Source: Micavibrio sp964400125
GTDB taxonomy: Bacteria > Pseudomonadota > Alphaproteobacteria > Micavibrionales > Micavibrionaceae
Direction: 5' to 3'
Length of the DNA stretch: 64,000 bases
Assembly: GCA_964400125.1 (NCBI GenBank)
Contig: CAYNSR010000014.1
Span: 6,108-70,107, forward strand
Shown here: positions 16,974-26,100 of the stretch, one piece after another
How the letters are laid out: each line of letters opens with the position of its first letter
Position numbering within the stretch: position 1 is the first letter of the stretch
Translations under genes and position numbers: made by a program
The notes under the pieces: generated by a model
Database searches by the model: none
What the model saw: the letters and a program-made list of their open reading frames with translations, nothing else
Told to the model about the DNA's origin: nothing

Positions 16974-17085
16974 CCGTCATCCCCCGACGTGTTCGGGGGA
17001 TCCATCTATCGGTATGGCGCATAAAACCCGGCTTCCCGGATGTATCTTCCATGGATTCCCCGGATAAACCGGGGAATGACGACGG
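16974..17085. repeat. Dispersed palindromic intergenic repeat
   Basis: Two hairpins, CCGTCATCCCCC...GGGGGATCCAT and ATGGATTCCCC...GGGGAATGACG, in the same bipartite arrangement as the copy at 14196 but with a longer spacer. It fills most of the gap between the fibre gene and MITE copy 2 and could act as a transcription or mRNA-stability barrier. Confidence 0.7.
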
Positions 17086-17139
17086 GAGGGCATGGGGCAC
17101 GATGCGACCGGATAGGAACTTTGCTATAAAGACCATGTT

Positions 17140-20100
17140 CTACCCCGCCTTGTGCGTGCGGTTCCTGATCCGGCCCGTGATAAGAACAAATCCTGCCGTC
17201 GCACCTGCCGCCAGCATAAAGGCGAGCAGCATACCAACCCCGATCATCGCCTTGTCGATGCCATATCCGGTATGCGCCTTCAGGCCCGCAATATCGGTTT
17301 TCACCGCATCAAGTTCGGCGCGCAACGCTTCATTCTCGGCGCGGAGTTCCTGCGTCGCCGTAATCATCGGCGCGATCAGGCCGATATAGTTGACCGATTT
17401 CGTGCCCATCTCATCCTGCGCCGTCATGACCAGTTCAGGGAAGAGCGTTTCCAGTTCCTGTGCCATCACGCCGAATTCAACGCGGGCCAGTTTATCGTTT
17501 TTCATGCGGAAACTGTAAGTATCGACCTGCTCCAGTTTTTCCAGCATCGATCCGCGTTCGCGCAGCGGATGAATATCGGCTTTCAGGCGCCTGTCTGATG
17601 TATCCGTCAGCATGCCAGTATAATCGATATCACCTGTGACGGTCAGTTTCGCCGTGCCATTATTCCACGTCAGATTACCCGATGCCCCGAAGGTCCCGCC
17701 GCTGTTGAACTGGATCTGTGTATCCGCTCCAGCGACCAAACCGTTGGTCGGCGCGGCAAGGCCGCTCGTTCCATCGACCTGCAACGCATCCACCTGCGCA
17801 ACTCCGACAACCTCAAGCGGATTTGCCGGTGTTGCGGTGCCAACTCCGAGGCGGGTATTCGTCGCATCCCAGACAAAACCCGCAGAACCGCCGAAAGAAC
17901 CGCCGCTATTGAACTGCACCGCGCCCGCCGGGTTCGCCGCGCTGCCCGTCGCCGCGCCGGTCACGATATCCGTCCAGGACCCGGCCTGATAGCCCTCGAA
18001 CTTGCCGCTCGCGCTGTTATACCGCAGCATCCCGTCAATGCCCGTGCCCGGACGCTGCGCCGTGTCGCCCACGGGCAGGACAATTGCATCCGTATCCGCA
18101 ACGACCCACAGGCCGGAGGAGGATACATATTTCAACAACTGCCCTTCACCCGGCGGTGTGGTCGTCAAATCAACATCGGCCAGATCGTCAAGCCCGATCG
18201 CCGGGGACCCGGGTGGAATACCGCCCGCGACGGATTCAACGCAGTAGAGGGCGCGCGAGACGGAACAAAACGAGGTTGCCACTCCTGTATCTATCCATGA
18301 ATCACCAACACCACCGCTGGTTCCATAGGCCAGATCGTTTACTGAACTTGTACTGTTACTTGTCCAGCTTGCGCAAGTAGCACTGCGAACCATTCCATTT
18401 GACAAGGTCCCCGTCCAGACGTTCTTGCCTGCCGTGATCATATTTTCATTCACGTTGATTGGATTTTGAATATTTCCGTCCCAAAGATCGGCCCAATCAT
18501 TGGCTACCACCACTCCATCGAGCCGCTTCAGGACTCCCCAGTTCCACGGAACACGGTCAACTGCATTAGAATTCGCGTCAGACAAAATCGCAACCCATGT
18601 CCCGCCAATGGCCGCCGCATTAGCGGCATTTGTACATTTTGCATCCGCACCGCCAAGCCCCCCCAGAATACCAGTCCAATCGCCATCTGTTACAAATACG
18701 CGCGATTCTTTTGTCGTATCGGCATAGGCCACCTTATAGGTGTAAGTATCCGGCCCCAGATTGACTGTCGCCGTATTCATGGTGCCTGCCACGGTTGGCG
18801 CATCCATCACCACGCGGATGACATCGCCCCAGTTGGCTGTGCCGCTGTCGACTTCCGCGCCGCCGTTAATGGTCAGTTTCGGGTTGCCAGACGCACCGGA
18901 AACACTGACCGGGGCGGCCTGCAAGATGCCGATGATGGTAATTCCTTCCGACGAAGTCATGCGCTGGCCTGATGTTTCCGTCACCCGCATTCTGTACCCG
19001 GTGGTGGAATTATTCGGGTTTGTGTCCGCAGTCGCCGTTGGTAACGGCAGATTTTCACGGCGGACGCAGCGGACACTGTGGGTTGTAACATTTCTTGTAG
19101 AATAACCATCGGCACTTGAACTCATATCTACGGCAATTGCCTGAGTAGTATAAGTCCACCCTCTTTGATTGCTGCTCCAATAATAAGCATTTGTGAAACC
19201 CGTAAGATTTCCAGAATTTTTCTGCGGATAAATCAGTGACTGCAATTCATACTGATTGGGCAGGTACCAGTCGTTATGACCGCCATAGGTCATCGCATCG
19301 CAATAGCTCGCCGCTGCAAATGATCCGGCGCCTATAGTTTGCGCGGCCATAATATTCACCGCATTCTTGGCATTTTTACAGGCAAAATCATTAACGTAAC
19401 AAACATATGGGATATCAACACCTGACGTCCCCCATAATTTTTGTACCGCCGCCCCATCATTACCAGAGCAAGTCGGGTTCAACGTCGTTCCATCGCATCC
19501 GCCGGGCATCACGATCAGATCGTAAACGCCATCCCCGTCATTCAGGCCGCAAGCTGCGTAAACGCCGCCCGCGCCGACCACGCCCGGCGAGCAGCCGAAG
19601 CCGCTCGACGTCCCCTGCATGATTGCAAACGGGTTGTTGTTGGCGGTGATGTTGAGCAGGCCAGTGAAGGCCTCATTGCCGCTCGATTGCGGAGTCACAT
19701 CGATCTGGCAGGACAGGCTGGGGGCCAGCGTGTTGCCGTTACAGGTATCCGACGTGATGGTAAAATTCGTCGTGTTGCTTAAAGACGTCGCAATCACCGC
19801 CGATGTCGTTGCGCCCTGGTTTTGCAAAGTGAATGTCACCGCCGTCCCCTGACATGGCGGCGTGCCGCAACCCGTAACGTTCATCGCGTTGTTCGTTGCC
19901 GGGGTCAGGACAAGATCGACCGTGATCGTATCCGCCACCAGCGCGCGCCAGTCAACCCCGTCGCACATCTCAAGCCGCGTGCTGCCGCTATTGAACCGCA
20001 GCGCCCCGCGTATGCCTGCCGCACAGGTCAGAGACGTATTCCCCAGCCGCGCCTCGCCCGCGACATCAAGCATCACCTGCGGCGCACCCAGACCCAGACC

Positions 20101-23100
20101 AAGGAACCCGGCGGAGGTGTAAGTCAGGTTGGCGCTTGCGCCCAGCGCCGTGCCGCCGGAATTGAACTGGATATTGCCAGCGACGCCCGCCGGGGTGACG
20201 GAACTGGTGATGATATCCAGCCAGGATCCGGCCTGATACCCTTCGAACTTGCTGGTGGCGGAGTTGTAGCGGATCATGCCGTCGATGGCCGTTCCCGGAC
20301 GCTGCGCCGTGTCGCCGCGCGGCAGAACAATCGCATCCGTACCCGCGATGTCCAGCGTCGCCTGCGGCGAGCCCGTCCCGATGCCGAACCAGCCAGCCGA
20401 CGTATACACCAGATTCGCATCCGCCGCGAAATTCCCGCCACTGTTGAACTGGATGCCGCGATCGGGGGCCGATGCGCCACCGGCAACCGCCCCGGTCAGG
20501 ATATCCTGCCAAGCGCCACCCTGATACCCTTCGAACTTGCCGCTGGCGCTGTTGTAACGCAGCATCCCGTCAACGGGGGACGCAGGGCGTTGCGCCGTGT
20601 CGCCATAGGGCAGAACAATCGCATCCGTCGCCGCGCCGAGATCGAGAACAGAACGGGCAAAGAGTTGCTGTGCCGGAACACGCGGATCGACCACCATCTG
20701 GCCACCGAACAGGCCCATGGTGTTAGATGAGGCAAAGTTGACCGCATTATGATTGCCCATGAACAGGGCAAAGGATTGCGCTCCTGATACGATCGGATCA
20801 GTCACGGGGGACGTCGTCGTCAAGCCAAAAGCAGCAGAACCGTCGCCCGTGGCAGAAATATTCACCTCGCTGCCAAAAACAGTGCTGTAATCACCGGCAG
20901 CGATTGTGTTGCTCCCCATGGCCGTGCTGTAATTTCCGGATGCAGTTGTACTAAATCCCATAGACGTACTTGCGGTGCCACTTGCGGTCGTTCCATCTCC
21001 CGTGGCCATGCTGACGTCACCGCTTGCAGTCGTATTCCGTCCCAGTGCTGTACTGGTGTTCTGGCTGGCAATAGAACCAAGACCAAATGCCATACTGTTG
21101 CTACCGCTTGCGGTCGTATTCCGCCCCATGGCCACACTGTAGGTAGCCAGATTAGCATTATCCCACTGTGTTCCATCCACCCTACCGACACGGAAAGCAC
21201 TTGCCTGCACATCAAAGAACATCCGTACGCCCGCACCGCTGGCCGGGACAGAAGCCATGCCGGAATAAGTGCCAGTTACCATCAAATCGCCTGTAGAGGA
21301 AAACACCAGTCCGGCATCCGCAGCGAAGCTGCCTCCTGAATTAAACTGTATCCCACGATCCGGGGCCGCAGCGCCGGCAACCAGAGAACTGACAGAAACA
21401 CTGACCCATTCACCCGATGCGCTGTCATACGACAAAACATCATTATCCGAAGGCGTCGTATTGACATTGGCGAGGTCGTTCAATGCCAGCGCAAAAAACT
21501 CCAACCCGTCTTCGGTTGCATTTACACGCAGCATCTGGCCCGCCGATGCATAGGCCACAGGCGTATCCGTCAGACCGATAAACGAACTCGTCGCCGCCCC
21601 GGTCAGAATATCCTGCCACGATCCCGCCTGATACCCCTCGAATTTTCCGCTGGCGCTGTTATACCGCAGCATCCCGTCAACCCCGGCGGTCGGGCGGCTG
21701 GCCCCGTCGCCGCGCGGAAGAATTACAGCGTCCGCACCGGAAAATACGACCGAGGCATTCGCCGTACCCGGCGCCTGTATCGTCACATAATTAACGCCGT
21801 TTGCCGCCACGCCAAGCGCATCCGCGCCGATGCTGTAAAGACCGGTATTCGTATCCGCCGTAAACGAAACGCTCGGCGTTCCTACCGTGCCATTCCCGAC
21901 CCGCATTGCGCCCGTGCCGCTATTGGCGATGGCGAGGATGTTGTTCGTCATATCCCACGTGTAATCCGCATCCGCCCCCAGCGTGCCGCCGCTGTTGAAC
22001 TGGATTTGCGTGTTGGCGCCCGCCGCAGTGATAGCCCCGCCGCCGCTGGTCAGGATGTCCTGCCACAGACCGCCCTGATAGCCTTCGAACTTGCCGCTCG
22101 CCGAGTTGTAACGGATCATCCCGTTGACGGGCGCTGCCGGGCGGTTGGTGCCATCGCCAATCGGCAGCAAAATCGCATCCGTCGCGGCACCGAGATCAAG
22201 AACGGAACGGGCAAAAAGCTGTTGCGCCGGAACACGCGGATCAATTACAAACTTCCCGCCAAACAGACCCATGGTGTTGGATGACGCGAATACCAAACCA
22301 TCCTGATCGCCCATGAAGATACCAAAGGACTGAATGCCTAGCACCTGCGGGGGTGTTACGATTATCGTAGCATCATCAAACAAGCCCAGACCTGCTGACC
22401 CATCACCACTGCCGGCTGCAAAATTATCGCCCACCTGCACCATACTACCTAAGGCTAGAGAATCTAAACCAAATGTTTCCAGCCTCCGTCCGATAACAAC
22501 ACTATTATTAGCGTGTGCCACAACAACATCACCTATCGCTATGGCATTTTCTCCTTCTGCTGTCGCAGCATTACCCTGTGCAAAGCTGTAATCACCTTTT
22601 GCTGTGACGTTCCGGCCAAAAGCTGTACTATGGGTCCCTATATTCGCATCGCTCCATTCAACCCCGGATACGGTTTGACCCGCACGAATGGAGGAGGATT
22701 GAACATCAAAATAGAACGATGAATAAGACCCCATTCCCGGACCGCTGGCTGTTGCGTTATGCGTTCCTTTCAGGGAGAGGTCACCATCCTCCTTGTATAC
22801 AAAATTGCTATTAGCCGTAAAGCTGCCGCCGCTATTAAACTGTATGCCGCGATCCGGCGCTGCCGCACCGGCAACCAGAGAACTGACAGAAACACTGACC
22901 CATTCACCCGATGCGCTGTCATACGACAAAACATCATTATCCGAAGGCGTCGTATTGACATTGGCCAGATCGTTCAGGACGGGTACGAAAAACTCCAGCC
23001 CGTCTTCCGTCGCATTCACACGCAACATCTGACCCGCCGATGCATAGGCCACAGGCGTATCCGTCAGCCCGATAAACGAACTCGTCGCCGCCCCGGTCAA

Positions 23101-26100
23101 AATATCCTGCCATGATCCCGCCTGATAGCCTTCAAACTTGCCGCTGGCGCTGTTATACCGCAGCATCCCGTCCACCCCGGCGGTCGGGCGCTGAGCCGTG
23201 ATCCCGCGCGGCAGGATAATCGCATCGACCCCACCCAATACAACCGAGGCATTCGCCGTACCCGGCGCCTGAATTGTCATGTAATTGACACCGTTTGCCG
23301 CCACGCCCAGCGCATCCGCGCCGACGCTGTAAAGACCCGTATTCGTATCCGCCGTGAAGCTCAATGACGGTGTTCCCACCGCGCCGTTCCCGACCCGCAT
23401 TGCGCCCGTGCCGCTATTGGCGATGGTCAGGACGTTGTTGGTTCCATCCCATGTGAAATCCGCTTCGGCAAAGAGAAATCCGCCGCTGTTATATTGAATC
23501 TGCGTATCGGCCCCCGCAACGATGGAGCGGCCCGGAACATTGACCCATTCGCCCGATGCGCTGTCATACGACAAAACGTCATTATCCGAAGGCGTCGTAT
23601 TGACATCGGCGAGGTCGTTCAGGACGGGCACGAAAAACTCCAGCCCGTTTTCGGTTGCATTTACACGCAACATCTGGCCCGCCGATGCATAGGCCACAGG
23701 CGTATCCGTCAGCCCGATAAACGAACTCGTCGCCGCACCGGTCAGAATATCCTGCCATGCGCCTGCCTGATACCCTTCGAACTTGCCGCTGGCGCTGTTA
23801 TACCGCAGCATCCCGTTGACGGGCGCTGCCGGGCGGTTGGTGCCATCGCCAATCGGCAGCAAAATCGCATCCGTCGCGGCACCGAGATCAAGAACGGAAC
23901 GGGCAAAAAGCTGTTGCGCCGGAACACGCGGATCAATTACAAACTTCCCGCCAAACAGACCCATGGTGTTGGATGACGCGAATACCAAACCATCCTGATC
24001 GCCCATGAAGATACCAAAGGACTGGATGCCTGTAACTTGCGATCGCGTCGTAATCGGTACAATATTGTCGATTAGCCCTAATGCAAAGGACCCGTCACCA
24101 AGACCACTTCCTGCCGTGCCATTACCCGCGACGACACTACGCCCCAAAGCCGTACTGACAGTGCCGCTGGCGATCGTGCCCCATCCCATGGCTGTACTAT
24201 ACAGTCCACTGGCGGTTGTAGCCTGACCCATTGCGGTGCTGGCCGTACCGCTGGCGGTTGTACCAGCCCCCATTGCAGTACTTACCATTCCGCTGGCGGT
24301 TGAGCCCGTGCCCATTGCGGTGCTGTAGCCGCCGCTAGCGGTTGTGCTGCCACCCATTGCCACATCACCAAGATCGCTGGCCGTCGTATTGTATCCAAAC
24401 GCCGTTGAATAATTACCGGCAGAGCTGAAATTCCATTGATTGCCTGTGACATGTCCCGCACGGAATGCTGCCTTACCCGGATCGAAGAACATGCGCGTGC
24501 CTGCGCCGGAAACAGGCTCTGTGCCTGCGCCGGTATAGGAACCTGTTACCAAAAGTGCTCCGGCCGACGTATATTGGAAATTCGCGCTCGCAGCAAAATT
24601 CCCGCCGGAGTTAAACTGAATCCCGCGATCCGGGGCGGAGGCTGCGGCGGACCCGGTCAGAATATCCTGCCATGCGCCCGCCTGATACCCTTCGAACTTG
24701 CCATTCGCGCTGTTATACCGCAGCATCCCGTCAACCCCGGTCGAAGGACGCTCGGCGGTGATCCCGCGCGGCAGGATAATCGCATCGACCCCACCCAATA
24801 CAACCGAGGCATTCGCCGTACCCGGCGCCTGAATTGTCATGTAATTGACACCGTTTGCCGCCACGCCCAGCGCATCCGCGCCGACGCTGTAAAGACCCGT
24901 ATTCGTATCCGCCGTGAAGCTCAATGACGGTGTTCCCACCGCGCCGTTCCCGACCCGCATTGCGCCCGTGCCGCTATTGGCGATGGTCAGGACGTTGTTG
25001 GTTCCATCCCATGTGAAATCCGCTTCGGCAAAGAGAAATCCGCCGCTGTTATATTGAATCTGCGTATCGGCCCCCGCAACGATGGAGCGGCCCGGAACAT
25101 TGACCCATTCGCCCGATGCGCTGTCATACGACAAAACGTCATTATCCGAAGGCGTCGTATTGACATCGGCGAGGTCGTTCAGGACGGGCACGAAAAACTC
25201 CAGCCCGTTTTCGGTTGCATTTACACGCAACATCTGGCCCGCCGATGCATAGGCCACAGGCGTATCCGTCAGCCCGATAAACGAACTCGTCGCCGCACCG
25301 GTCAGAATATCCTGCCACGCACCTGCCTGATAAGCTTCAAATTTTCCATTGGCGCTATTGTAACGCAGCATCCCGTTGATTCCACCGGGGCGGTTTGTGC
25401 CGTCGCCGCGCGGCAGTAACAGGGCGCCCGTTCCACCAATATCGATTGAGGCCTGCGGGTTAACGTTGCCAATCCCGAGATACCCGGTAGAGGAAAATAC
25501 GAATCCCGGCGTCGTCCAGAACGTGCCGTTGCTGTTGTAGATAATTTCACGGTCGAAGCCGGGGACGCCGACGGACCCGCTGGCAATCGACGAAGCGGTA
25601 AAGCAATTATTGCCGTCTTCGTCGCAATACTGGATCGCACCGATATCACCTTCGACGTCTATATTCAATCCGGCACGACTCGGGGCAATATTGGTTGCCG
25701 AAGTCGGATCTGGGTCAATCACCAGACTTCCGCCTGCGAGCAGCATGACATTGGCGGTATTTAAATTCACCCCGGCCTGATCGCCCATGAAAATACCGAA
25801 TGAATTGGCCGCAGAAACCTGCGGTGCCGCCCCGGCAGTATTGCCAAGCCCGAAGGCGAAAGCGTTATCTCCGCTGGCGGTTGCTTCCTGTCCGACGGCG
25901 AAGCTGGCAACACCACTGGCCGTCACATCCGTGCCCAGCGCCATGCTGTAATTGCCAATATTGGTATCATCCCACTGCGATCCGCCAACACCACCGGCGC
26001 GGAAAGCAGATTTGTTCGGATACCAGACCATTCTGGTTCCAGCAACTTCCAGTGAGCCCGGCAATGCTACACCCGTATTCAGCATATGGGCAGAGCCGCG

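Noticed and set aside
19800..25700. Regularly spaced repeats considered as a CRISPR array
   Set aside because: The units are long, in frame and coding, with no short identical repeats and unique spacers and no cas genes.
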